A DNA stretch of 64,000 bases from NCBI GenBank assembly GCA_016808115.1, contig JAEQBH010002862.1, positions 62,001 to 126,000 of the forward strand, in the 5' to 3' direction. The position numbers were made by a program, and so were the translations under genes. This DNA comes from Tetrastigma voinierianum (lineage: Eukaryota; Streptophyta; Magnoliopsida; Vitales; Vitaceae). Below, one piece after another: positions 45,936 to 58,140 of this stretch (its first letter is position 1; the number at the start of each line of letters is the position of its first letter). The notes under the pieces were generated by a model. It did not search any database, was not told where the DNA came from, and saw only the letters and a list, made by a program, of their open reading frames with translations.

Positions 45936-48900
45936 CACCTCAACCTACACATTGCTAGTCCTGAATGCAAGAAGAAAATAATAATAAAAAACATATAAAC
46001 TATAACAAAATTATGTTGCAAGGTCGTAGCTCAAAAAGGTTTTGTGCTAAGTAATACTCAACCTTGGGCAGAATCCAGATCCAAGCCTTTGTCCAATAAA
46101 ATCTATCTCGAGAATGAACTATACAAAATTGAGTATCAAAAGAGCCTCATCCAGAACTCCAACTTAAACTTCCACTAAAATCTAAGGTTTGTTTGATCGC
46201 TTCAACAATGAAACTGGTCAAACCTGAGCCTCCCCAACCCGGGCCATCAAGCCACAACCTAGCATGCTAACCAACCTAAATGGGGATCGTGACCACTTAT
46301 TCACAATTCTTTTGTGTTGTAGGTGCAATGCCGAGGAATCGACCACCAAAGTCCATGGAACTCGGATCTACCGATGACTCCCAACCAATTAAGGCTTAGG
46401 GCACCAAGTCACAGAGGATCTTCGATCACTAACTCTTCAGCTCACCCACCCAACGATTTCGAAACTCCAGCACTACAACTGATATACTCACCTATCCACC
46501 TATGGAGATGTGTAATTTAAGTTTAGTGGCCTTAAACTGAATGTAATAGGCACTTGCCTTAGTTATTTTTAAGAGATACCCCTAGACCAGACGTTTGCTG
46601 CAAAGCGTTATAATTTTTCTTCTTTTTCTTTTTTTTCTTTTTCATTTTCTTTTCTTTTCTTTGGAAGACACATTGGCCTTCTATACATGGGGGTCCTTAA
46701 CCTATTACAAGTGGTCAACGAAACTAGGGTAGGTTTTACAATGTTTAGGAGGTAGGCACTTTTCAAATTCTATTGTTGAAAATCTGTGTGCACTGAGGTG
46801 CGGTTAGCTAAAAGGTGGAAGAAAAAGGTTAAATACAACAAGAATTCAACTAATCACCCACTCAACTAGGTAATGGCATCACTCTAACATCAATAGGATT
46901 AGACAAATTTCAATTTTCCAACTTGTGTTACAAAACCACAAAAAGTGGGTGCAATTTTTGAAAAATTGTTGTATAGTATATCAGCCTTCATAAAAGGACA
47001 ACCAACAAGCCACTAAACATCACAAAAAGTATTGCCTAATATAAAACAAAAATACCTCCACTTCCTTCACAGAATTTTCTCTAACTAAACGTCATTGTCC
47101 AGAATGGGTCTTGGATTGGAAAGTTAGAGAAGGAAGTGTTAACTCCTTAATGATATGTGCCTGTTTTGATAGAGATCTCCATGTTTTCACGATATCTTAT
47201 TCACTCTGTTTGGGCTTCAAATAAACAAGGTTAGGAGAAAAAAAAGAGAGGAAAAGGCATCAGACTGATGATTTTTAAAATTACACCTTCATAATAATTT
47301 CAAAAATGTTCTTTCTGGATATATTTGGATTCTACACTCTCTAATATTTCCAATGGTACCAAAAACACCTAAAACGAAGTTCGAATGAAAAAGTTATGAA
47401 CAAAACAAAATTAGGAGGCAAAATAGGGGCAAGTTGCGAAAATTCGGAGGTTGAAAAATTAAGCCATAAATCGTTAGTTACAAATTTCACACATCATGAA
47501 TATTTTATTTTATTTAGAAAATAAAAACAATTTTTTTATATAAATAAATAATAATAATAATAATAAAATACTTAAAATATATATCATTAAACAAAATAGC
47601 GCACAGAGAAAACTATAGACCATAAGACTGTCAGAAGGGCACTTTCTAGAAATTGGCGAAATTGTGAACCTTCAAAATTCGCAGGTTATTATGAATTTCA
47701 AGAGTTGAAAAATTTATGTATTTTCCTTTCTGGCTCTTTTAATCAGAAACTAAAGTAGAGACAAAAAATAAGAAAAAATGCATAAATTTAAAAATTAAGC
47801 TAAAACAAATATTAATTAAAAATTAGAGAAAATCCAAGAAGAACCAAAGAACTCAAAAGATAAAATAAAATAAAACAAGATAAAAAGAAAAGAGAGAAAC
47901 CAAAAGTGAGACTGAAAGCACCTCAAAACTCCGTTCCTGAAGCCTTGAGGCTTCTGGAACCGTGGGAGCTTTAGAAATGCCGAGGTCTCGAGTGCTCCAA
48001 ATCCGAACAAGACCAACCAACCACGTGGCATGCATGTAGCAAACGCTTGTGTCTTTGATGTAGTGGCAAGAGGCTCTGAAATAAAGGTATTAAATAATTT
48101 CCCGATATTTCAGGAGGCAAGTGATGGACTGGCATGAGCTTTGGGAGCAGGCCCTTCAGGTTTTGAGTGTGCTACAGGCATGGTATACACTAGGTCAAGA
48201 GAGGGTGCTTCTGGCAGTGGGCTATTTGTTGCTTAGGCAAGTGGACTTTTGGGGCTTTTCTATTTCTTCCTTTCCACTACCCTCCTCAATCAGCATTGGG
48301 GAGGTTTCTTCTTTTTGTTGTTTACATTGCTCCTCCATTGTGGTGTCAATCAGGCACTCTTCTTCGGGGTTCATACTTCCTCTCGTGAACATATTGCACA
48401 GAGCATTGAACGGAGTACGCAGTTGTCCAATTTATGCTCCATTTCACTTTGAAGTCCATAACCTGTTCACAATGTTTTCCATAGTGTCAATTTTCGACTT
48501 AATTGAGCATTGATCATTCTCTCTCGCTTCCACAGTTACCCACTAGCTTGGTGAGGTCTAATATGAATTTTCCATCGAGAGGCTGACTGGAGTGGAGGGG
48601 GTGCATACCGTGGAGGCAACTATGTGAGGGTGCACTCACCCATGGAGGATTTCTATAGTCCCTCATGGACATGTATGTTCTAGGGTTTCTCTCCACAGGG
48701 TACTGATAGTGTTGCTCTCCTTCTAGGTACTCCATTGGACCACAATTCAAGCCAAAATGCACTCCTGCAACAAGAACAGGCAACACAAAAACAATCCTAC
48801 AGCAAAATTTTTTTTTTTTTTATGAAACTAAAAAATTGATAGTGAAATAAAAGAAATTCACTAATACTTGTGATGAGGATCACAAGTGTTCTATGCCTCA

Positions 48901-48936
48901 CAAATGCACCAGCACCATCCCCCTGAACGACGCATT
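45936..48936 (-). other. Body of G2
   Basis: Non-coding apart from the short gag-like remnant near the PBS on the minus strand (48514-48786). Contains the T-rich tract and A-rich stretches near 47500-47600 and 47760-47890. Open frames elsewhere (48121-48513) have no recognisable domain. Confidence 0.65.
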
Positions 48937-49934
48937 TTATTCAGGCTACGTAGGGTTTTAATCAACAATATTTATATCCTAAATTCTATCACGTAGCAAA
49001 CTATCGCAGTATAGCTATTTCTGGGGCCGAACTCAGGATGGGTTTTCTTTGTACAAATGATTTGCAGTGAGGTTCAAAAATGGTGAATTTCAATTTGGAT
49101 TTTTAAGGTTTGCTAAAAACAGGGGATTGGTTGTTCACAGGTTGAAAATAAAAAAAAAATGTAAAATAGAACCCCTTGAAGTTTCGGGCCACTGGTTTAG
49201 GGTTTTAAGGTAACCAACATGTCCCCGGGTATTTTTCTCCCATCGGGAGGATGACATATGTCATTTCGAATCCTGGATCTTCATTGAATGAGAAACAAAC
49301 CATACATTCCTTTAAAACAACATTTATTGAACATTAATGCTCCTGCATAATGAAAACGCGCCTCCTTGATCTACTCACAAAGGATAACAGAAAAAGTAAT
49401 CTGATTAATCTGGAAGGATCTAGCAATAAGCATCCACTGAACCCTAAAAGATTGCCAAATACTAATCAAAGAAGGCACATCAAAGGAGTTCTAACCTAGA
49501 GTGAGAAATAGGAACATACATGAAAATAAATGCCTATGTTAAAAACAGAGGACCGTCGCTTACTCCTCAACCTAGCCAAGAGCCTCCTTCAAGGATGAAG
49601 GGTCTAGTTAACCATCCTCCAGTCATATCCTCAGAGAGTTGTTCGGGAACCCGAGAAAGGAAAGAAAATGAAAGAAAATAGAGAAAGGAAGTCGCGGAAA
49701 CCGCTAATTTCTATTGCCGACGCTGCCGAAGTACAAACCTTGACTCTAGCTTATATACGGCTCAGAGCAAAGGAAATTACAAAAAAAAAAAAACTGAAAC
49801 TAAAGCTATTACAAGGGTTAATATCCGAAGAAACCAAAAATTGTAGCCAAAACAACAAAAGCGTGAAATGCAGGAGAACAATTCGCCACATCGCACCGTT
49901 TCATCATTATTATCGCTCCATTGCTCCTCGTCGC
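48937..49934 (-). repeat. 5' LTR of G2, left part (family 1)
   Basis: Starts TTATTCAGGC (TG decayed). Minus-strand TATATAAG at 49750-49757 (complement). Family 1 homology stops near 49934, where the LTR of H starts; the remaining few hundred bases should lie right of the window. Confidence 0.8.
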
Positions 49935-52634
49935 TTGCCTTTTCTTTCTATATAGATTAAACCCTCAAATTAACATATAGCTACGAAGAGCCTTACACTT
50001 CTCTTTGCATCCATGTTACTGATAAGTTTGCTTGATAAAATAATTTTCTTAATGTTCATGATTTAAAAATAAGGGTTCGCCATGACAATGCAAGTGCATG
50101 CGTCATATAAGTAGTAAAATCTGAATGTAAGTCCATATTAGGTTCTGCAAAGATTGATAGCGAATTATAGATCAACTACCCCAACTACTAAAATTCCATA
50201 CTATTTGGACTCAAAACTCATAGTGAAAGTTTTATCAAAACAACTAAAATTGAAAATTATATACTATTGAATACATTCAAACTAAACTAAAACAAAAGTA
50301 AATGAATCAAAATAAATTGTATATAAAAGAATGGATTTTATCGCCATCGTGAGAAATGAAACCATCAATGAAATAAAAATGGAAAGTCAATTCCAAAGAC
50401 TAAAATCCACGGGTTCTGCTTCGCTATAAAGATCCGATTATTGTCCAAGATTTCTAATTATTGGAATCGATTTCCATATTCACCGATTAGATATCCTTGC
50501 TTCTCTCAAGACAAGATCAAACCAACTAATCATAGACTCCAAATTCTCTTGCAAGATCCGGGGTATTTTCTTTTCAATACTTCACACCCATTTCCTCGCT
50601 GATGTTAACTTTTGCTTTTCTTTCTCGTGATTTTCAAAGCTTCTCTACCACTTAATCGTAGCTCAACCTTCCGTATTTATGGGTTTATCCTGCTCCTTGA
50701 TTAGATCTTGCTTTTAACATTTGTGGATCGAACTTACCTTTAGATTAAGGTGAACTCTCTGATTATTTATATTGTTAAATACACCCCTCCAACTTCAACT
50801 ATGAGCGAATGGGTGATTTATCAAAATGAACTCAGCTCAAATAGCCGCCAATGGTAGCCGAACATACCCGCAGAATGCTCACAACTCTCGTGAATCTCCA
50901 TCTCCGTGGCCACGCAGAGGGCATCCTTGGAGCATCGAGTAAGATACACTCAACCGGTATTAAAGTACTACTATCGAACTTATCCATTCAAACGACACCA
51001 ATTACAAAAAACCGAACCTAAATTAATCATTCATAATTGTGCAGAAAGATCAGAATCAATGTAATCAACTGCAGTCGCGCCTTATTACCGTATCAAGAAA
51101 TTAAGAAATGGAGCACCGATCAATGACAACCACCGTGAATTGCAATAATAGAGAAGAAATGAATCTAGAACACTGATTTGCAATTTTCAGCAAGAATACC
51201 TAAGAAAATAATAGAACTAAAAATCCAAATTTACTCTTCTCTCGCACGGGCCGTGCAGATTCAAAACCAGAAAAAAAAAAAAATATACACTGAGTTCCTC
51301 TTCCTCTCCATTTTCTAGGTAGTGAAGACGGTTACTCTTCTACAGCTATCTATTTATACTGAAAAAAGAATTCGGGGTTGAACTCCCAAAAATGCCTGTG
51401 GAATTCCAAAGAAAAAGCCCAACATCAGTTCTACGTCACGACTTCAAGTCGACAAGCGACATGGACTTCTCTTGATTGCTCATGATCGCCGCGAATTCTC
51501 TTTGCTGCAACCAGCTATCCGAAATGCTTTGATCTGGTCGCGACATCGCTCGCGGGTCGCGACCATTTACTCAAGAGCCCCAAAGGTTGATGTCGCGACC
51601 TCATTCAGATGTCGCAACATCATTGTCTTTCCTTTTTCTACATGCCTTGAAAGCCATGCATGCCAGCTTTTAGGTTGTGACCACCATTCTGTTTGTATGA
51701 TGACTTCATGTTGTGACTTTGATTTCTTGGTCGTAATTGTGTTGGTGGTCTTCTTACCTTCATATGTTTCAATTTTATGTCGCGACTCATGGCATGTCAA
51801 GGAGACTATCAGCTTCATTTCCTTCCGGTTGCAACCTCAGTTCTACATTGCAACCAATTTCCTTTTTCCCACCTTTATTCCAGGTCGCGACCGAAGGTGG
51901 GTGTCGCAACTCCTGAATTTCTTCGTCATTTTTCTTAGTCCTGACTCACTGAGTGGCTCTAACATCATTCCCCGATCCTGATTTGTAAACTGGCCGCAGT
52001 TCCGCCTTGGTGCGTTTGCTTGGCCACAGCTATACCTCCCTCAACTCCTATTTTGGTTGCACTTTAAAATCTTCCTGTTTTTATGTCGCGACATCAGAGT
52101 GGTGTCGCGACATGAAATGGAGCCTTGCATTTAAAAAACCAACAGAATCCCTCTTTGCAAACAATTTCCCTGCGGGTCGATAGATCGATCCTTTGTCGCG
52201 ACCCTGTAATGGTGTCGCGACATCATTCATATCCTTTCAAGGCCGCGACATAAAAGAGATGTCGCGGCTACGAATTTCTTCCTTTGATTATTTCCTTTAG
52301 TCTCGACCACGCTTTCTCTTTGTCGAGTAACTTCTCCTCTTCAAGTCACGACTCACTTTACTAAAGTTCTCTATGTCTTCTTTAAAACCGAATTTGTTGA
52401 TGTTGTGACTTGAACACAAGAATCGAGGTTCTTTGCCGCGACTTAAATTTTCGCTAGACTTCAATTCATTGAGAATGTTTCTTCTAATTTTTGCTAACAT
52501 ATGAGCTTCTGTTGTATTTTCCTGCAAAATGATGTTCGAGTAAAATATCCACATTTCTACAAACAAATTAACATTTATCTCGTAATATACTCAGAAAAAT
52601 GGATTAAAAATCTAATGAGTTTTTGGACTCATCA
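49935..52634 (-). repeat. 3' LTR of element H
   Basis: On the minus strand begins TGATGAGTCC at 52634, next to a polypurine tract AAGTTTAGGGGAATT (complement of 52635-52649). It ends near 49935 at the same TTGCC(T)TTTTCT sequence that borders the PBS side of the 5' LTR at 62463. Minus-strand TATAAATA at 51351-51358; the palindrome array lies upstream of it at 51436-52443. An open frame at 51472-51981 crosses the array and has no recognisable domain. Confidence 0.88.
51436..52443. promoter_or_regulatory. GTCGCGAC palindrome array in U3 of element H LTR
   Basis: Nine exact GTCGCGAC cores (near 51537, 51557, 51591, 51779, 51884, 52085, 52101, 52194 and 52213) plus variants such as GTTGTGAC and GCCGCGAC. 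It ends about 80 bp from the TATA box on the minus strand, as in C and E. The window ends at 64000 just as the matching array of the 5' LTR begins (ATGTCGTGAC). Confidence 0.88.
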
Positions 52635-54479
52635 AATTCCCCTAAACTTAAAATTTTGCTTCGTCTCCCAAACAAAGAAAGATATAATTTTTCTTCTCAA
52701 ACAAATAATAGAAAATTTTTAAGGACATTTTTCTTATTTATACCACAATATTTTCTTATTCCACCTTCCTATCTGGAATTAAGAGATACCAAAGATCATT
52801 TTAAATTTTAGCTTTGATTCAAGAATAAGACATGGTATACTTCTATCGAAATTTCGATGAATCAATGTATTTAAATGTTTATCTAACAAGTCTTGTTCTT
52901 TGTGTGTGTGTGTCTTCAACTTCTTTTCATCTTCATGTGGAATTTAGTTAATCTTTTGGGAGTTTTCTGGACTGCTGTCGTCCCATAGGCTTGTTTTTAT
53001 ATTGACTTTCACTAATGTAGGTAAATTCCCACTCTTCAAAATCAATGAGGTCTTTCGTGCTCAGAATAATGGCTTAGGTAATCAAGTAGATAATGGAAAA
53101 ATTTAAGTTGTAAATTACCCAGTTTCCACTCTTTCTCTGTACTTGTTGCCTTCAACTTTCACCCTTTTTCTTCTTTGTAATTAGCCGATTCTCCTTAATT
53201 CAGCCCTCGATTCATCTTCATGTTGAATTCTTTTTAAGAAATTTCCAAATTTCTATATATGCTCTTATTCAAAGGTTTCTTTTGTTTTTTTGAATCCTCT
53301 TTGGATTTGTTTTTTCAGGATTGGGAATAGTGCAATGTTTTACCTTATGCTTTCTATTACTCTTAGAGAACTTTGGGGCAAGAACTCCCATACTAATTGC
53401 ATTAGGGTACTAGGTGTTAAAACACCCCTACGAGCTTAATTGTTCAAGGGAAATAGGCCACAAGACAAAACTTATTCCTTATTTCACTAGCTTCTGCTTC
53501 TTTACTTCTTCACCTCCTTCATTGTAAAAATTTGGAAATATTTTTCCCAAACTTGTTTCTTCCTTTATAGTAAACTTTTCGAATCGAAACTGATAATTCA
53601 GCTCTTGCCGCAGTTTATCAAGTATGAAGGAATTTAGGTTTTCAGCTGTCGCTTATTAAGAAATAAGGCTTATTTGCTCAAATCAAGGAACTAGAGAATA
53701 TGCTTAAGCATATATTGAGGGTAGGCTTAGAAAGCTCAAACCGGCCAAGGATGGCCTCTATCATTTCCTCATATCGCTTTCACCCAAGATTACCAATCAA
53801 TAATCTAACAAGTTCTAGACTATGGACTCTAGTCTTGAATTTCCTAAGATGTTCCTACCTCAGTTTCATAAGTTTTGTTGACCAAAGTGTATTATTTCTT
53901 TCAAGACTTGTATTTATTTACTGTCTACTTACATTATTTCATCCAAGTATTTTGTTCCATCAGGAATAACCAATTTTCCAATTTTTGCAAACTAAACTGA
54001 ATTTAAACAATGTAGGCAATACTCTTATTTCCGCTTAACTGTCCACGCCCCTACTCTTCCGAAATTTCTATTCTGAAAAGAATGTAATTATTTATTTGAT
54101 TCTGCAATGTAAAAGAAAAAAATGACACAAAATAAAATTTCATATATCCCGCTCATCAACTAGACATCTACTTATCCACAATCAAATTCTTATTCAACAA
54201 GTGAAAAGCAATCCAACAAGCAAACAAAAAGTAACCATAAAATGAAAATTCAATCAAACAAGAGACAAGTAGGATAAACCTAATGGATTTTCATTAGAAT
54301 TTTTGGGAATGTATATATTGACAACATGCTAAAAAGAAACAAACTTTCGCTTCTTCTTCTTTTTGTGTACCTTTTAGGTACATTATTAGGTATTATGTTG
54401 GGAAGTGCCGCATAGCTGGCCTCGTGGGATTAAACCTAGAATTTTATTTTGACTTTTGTCTTTAAGGCGAAATTCCTTT
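52635..54479 (-). other. 3' non-coding region of element H
   Basis: No gene. Includes the complement of the Tat/Athila signature next to the polypurine tract (near 52665-52715) and the conserved block shared with C and E (near 53330-53450; TACTAGGTGTTAAAACACC as its complement). Confidence 0.7.
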
Positions 54480-56135
54480 TCCTTTTTTAGATATTTCATT
54501 GTTAAGTTGCACTACACGAATGAGCGTGTCTTGTCTCTCCCTCACCTGATTAACTGTTCCTTCCACCTCAGAGATACATTCTAGCAGCTTGGATAAGTTC
54601 TGATTGATCAAGTCCATACTTTCCAACCAGGTTTTTCTTCTATACTCATCATTATGTTCAAACTAAGTCTCTTTAACCATTAGCATCTCGAACTCCTTGA
54701 GCGGTTCCTTATAGATATGCTTGAACCCATCGATCTTCCTAAGCATGTTATTCTCCATTGCCTTATCTCCATCTCACTTTGTTATGTTCGACAATTCGAT
54801 CCACTGAATTGATTATTGTAAAGCTTGCATGCTTGTCTTTATTCTTCCCTTTCATCTTTTCTTCTTGTTTCTTGACTCTCCTTGTGTTCTTCTTCTCACG
54901 ATTCTCGATTTTTCTTCCAGTTGCTCCTTTCTTCTGGCTATAGCCTCCATGAATTCTTCTTTGATCCGTTGTTGCCTTTCCCATTTAATTTCTCTCTCCT
55001 CCATTTCCTTTTTTATTTCTTTCAGCATTTCCATTATTTCAGTATTTCCTTCTCTGCTCCCGGATGCTTCTACTTGAGCGGACTTTGTTCTGTGCCGGAA
55101 ATAAGGATATGTTGGAAGCAATCTGAAGGTTCTTCTTACGCCGGAAGGGTGTTGTCAAGCATCTCCTCCATTTCTCTTCGTCGGCTTCTACGTTCGTCTC
55201 GCACTACATTTTACGCCTCCTAATACCATCACCTCCTTTTGTCTCTTTCCTTTAGGTCCTCTTGTCACTCCTGTCAGGGTTAGAGGGGATACCAGAGGAC
55301 ATCTTTCTTCTTCCTCCTAATTTCCCTTCACCCTTGCCCAAAAACAAAGTCTAGTAATGAGTGTGGGTGAGGTCAATCTCTTTGTTATATGGTGGTACCC
55401 TCTGATTGATTCTTGATCATAATGCTATGTTCATTTTGTATCCTTTTAAAGGCATACAATAGGATAGCTTCTTGTTCTCTATTTGTCTGAGGTGTTTAGT
55501 AGGCACTATTAAGTATATGAAAATAAAACCAAACCTTTACTTTCTTTTGTAAGAGATCGCTTTTATGGCATGGTAGGGTTCTCTTGATCACTTAAGTTTT
55601 CTTCTCATCCAGTCAAGCGATTCACTAATTTTTTTCCATAATTGGGTTTCAACAACTTCTTGTATTTCATTCCCACATGCTTGAAATCTCTCAGTTTAAA
55701 CACACCTTCATTTATTCTTCTATCATCGAAGGGCACAAACTCCTCTCATAAACAGAATTATATTCATTCCTGGCCTATATTTGGCATAGAATTCCTTACA
55801 GGCGAAAACCACGAGACTGTGCTGCAAAAGAACTCAACCTCTTTCTATTACTTGAAAATGGGGAAATTAATTTATAAAAACCTCTTTCGCAGAAAAATTC
55901 TTTGTCGAACATCACCTTGTTCCACAGTTCTTTAGCTTCTTCTGAAATGAAGTATTTTCTTCTTCTGTTGCTTCTCTCTCGGGTAGCTCATCCTCCTCCG
56001 GTTGGTTTCCTTTTTCAACATTTACTTATTCCTCAGGTTGATTTCATTGAACTTCTTCTCTTGCTTGACATTTTCGGCGCATGATTTCGTCGTCAGTTTG
56101 TTAAGAGATCTTACTTCATCTTGGTTTGCTGCCAT
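54480..56135 (-). pseudogene. ORF3 of element H: plant transposon protein-like domain plus coiled coil
   Basis: Start at ATG 56135 (MAANQDEVRSLNKL). Next are ELWNKVMFDKEFFCERGFYK (about 55930-55870) and KVWFYFHIL, then KKAILLYAFKRIQNE-like and THPHSLLDFVF-like segments (55530-55340), parallel to the WFIFIAS...PHPATITRLC region of element C. A clear coiled coil spans 55121-54852 (MLKEIKKEMEEREIKWERQQ, then EEKSRIVRRR), followed by LLECISEVEGTVNQVRERQ-like sequence. Frameshifts and stops throughout. No membrane segments, so an envelope role is not supported. A DNA- or RNA-binding role is possible from the basic coiled coil but unproven. Confidence 0.68.
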
Positions 56136-56274
56136 GATTGAAGGATTGTGAGGGTATTGCTGAGCTTTCTGGTTCTAGGGTTTCAAGATTCAAAAAGATG
56201 GATGCGGAAATGGAAAGGTTGGATTGAATTGCAGTTTAATGGAATTTGGAGTGGAACAGACGATGGGTTAAATG

Positions 56275-56606
56275 TCATGACAGCGATATGGGAGTCGCGA
56301 CATTAAGTATTGAGCCTCTAAATTAATGATTTTCAATTAATTTAATTTTTAACTACTGGGACGCCCAAAATGAGAGGTTTTAAAATCCACTTTTATTGAC
56401 TTTTGGACTATTAAATTCGCAACTTCAAAATTTTGTTGTGACACTGCAGTGCATCTGGTCACAGCGGGGAATTTGATGTTACGACATAAATGTTATTTCC
56501 CTTCTTTATTTCGATGTGACCTCGGTTCATTATTTTGACTTTCTTTTCCTTTTTATTTTTCGCATCAGCATTGCTGGTTGCAACTTTTGGATTATGTTGC
56601 GACCAA
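56275..56606. promoter_or_regulatory. Palindrome array between integrase and ORF3 of element H
   Basis: GTCATGAC at 56275, GTCGCGAC near 56294 and variants GTTGTGAC, GGTCACAG, GTTACGAC and GTTGCGAC up to 56606. Same position as in C and E. No convincing TATA box lies between it and ORF3 in this copy. Confidence 0.65.
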
Positions 56607-57129
56607 AACATAAACACTCAAATTCGTGTTCATTATTCGGTTCAATCAAAACAAGCGCAACTGAGTTCAATCTTTCATCATTACGAAAAATTCAACAACC
56701 ACTATGCATCACGAACAAAATTAAGCACCATAAAAATTCCCCGAACTTTGATCATACTCAGACAAATTTTAAAAATCAAATCAAGAAGAATATCTTGCCC
56801 CTTTTGGTCTCTTATCTTTGATTGAAGTTTAGTTGCAGGCGCTCTCCTTTTGCCTGATCTTCATTGTCCTATAAAACTAAAAAAATATTTACCTACTCTT
56901 CAATCAATAATGAATAAAATCACATTAAGCTATTAGAAATTTAATCACATAAGATTGCCCAAATTGTAACAGAAAAAATTAAAAAACAAGCGGTGTGGAT
57001 TCCATAATTCCTTTCAATTTTTAGTCTTTATTTGGACTTTTATTTGCCATTGTTACTTGTTTCTTCAGAATTTCCCTTGTTTCGAATAAGGGTTACTCTT
57101 CAGTTGCTTCTCAGGTAGTGCTTTAATCT
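56607..57129 (-). other. Spacer downstream of integrase in element H
   Basis: AT-rich, no recognisable domain. Corresponds to the 10104-10680 spacer of element C. Two overlapping open frames (56516-56825) cover the array edge and have no family resemblance. Confidence 0.5.
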
Positions 57130-58140
57130 CTAACCATTAACTTTAATTCTCACTTGATTGTGGGTTCTGATGTCCAGCACTTTAAGCTATGTGTGATACC
57201 CTTGTAATGGTCTCTCGATTTGGATTTCGGCTTTCTGGAAAGAGTCTTTAGTCTTAGGTTGAATAACAAGACTGATCTCCCTTCCTTGAATTCCCTCCTC
57301 AAAATTTGTTAGTCATGCCATTTTTTGTTTTATCCTTATGGAGTCTGGCACTATCGCAGGCTTCATTCTCAAATCTTCAAATTCATTTAAGCAGGTTGCC
57401 TATCTTCCTTAGTAGCTTTAAAATCAAAAATTAAGCTTCTTGATGAAACACATAGCTTTATATTCTAGCTCAAGGAGGTAGGTGATAAAGTTTCCAAAGA
57501 ACAAGCTTTGTATAGGACATTGATGAGGTTTTGAAGACGATCCAATATGCCGATTGCATTATCAAAGCCCGATGACTGTCCCTCTTTTGTTGGAACTCAC
57601 AGGTCTTTTCAGTCTTATACACAATTTTGGAAATTTCAAAACACCCATTTGTTTGAGGATGATAAATAAGCTCATAATGTGTTTGATACCATATATACTC
57701 ATGAGTTTGTCAAACACCTTATTTGCCTAAATGGCTCCTCATCACTAATTATAGTTACAGGTTATTTAGATACCGCTGAGAATAACCTTTGCAAATCCTA
57801 TTGTTATCATTCTTTGGACATTTCTTGCTCCTTATTTTGATACATAATCCTGACTAAGTATGTATATATTTTAAATAAACTGGAAAAGGCCCACGTATCA
57901 AAATCCCCATTCAGCCACATGTTAATTCTTTCCTGGGGATACCTTCTTTGAGGGGGCATCTCATGCCTTTTCGTGTTTATTCTTTATTGATCTTGCATAC
58001 CATTCAAACAATCATAAAAATAGTAGACGGTAAAATCCTGGTGAGTACTATAGTGTTTATCTCTGAAAATGTCCTCATGTGGTGATGCATGACATTCTTG
58101 TAATCCACTTTGTTCACTTAAGTGCATCTCCTTATAATCG
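57130..58140 (-). pseudogene. int: Integrase of element H
   Basis: Minus-strand remnants: zinc-region NVMHHHMRTF near 58095-58065, a core-start GPFP near 57890, an IYGIKHI block near 57700, and a GPY/F-type C-terminal stretch (SRKPKSR...) near 57270-57200. More eroded than in C or E. Inactive. Confidence 0.72.

Larger units (their letters stand above)
44668..49934 (-). mobile_element. Element G2: non-autonomous family 1 retrotransposon, 5' LTR cut by H
   Basis: 3' LTR at 44668-45935, body 45936-48936, decayed PBS (complement, about 48916-48934) and 5' LTR from 48937, interrupted about 49934 by the 3' LTR of H. The body matches G1, for example the shared GATCTACCGATGACTCCCAA (46366 and 32138). 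Same layout: T-rich tract at 46615-46662 and a gag-like remnant at 48514-48786 (MSMRDYRNPPWVSAPSH). No pol. Confidence 0.85.

Noticed and set aside
51472..51981. 169-codon ORF, one of the longest in the window
   Set aside because: It runs through the palindrome array of H's LTR, opposite to the element's sense; no domain and composition explained by the array.
54480..56135. ORF3 as a retroviral envelope
   Set aside because: No signal peptide, transmembrane segment or fusion-type region is visible; coiled coil and plant transposon-like domain fit better.
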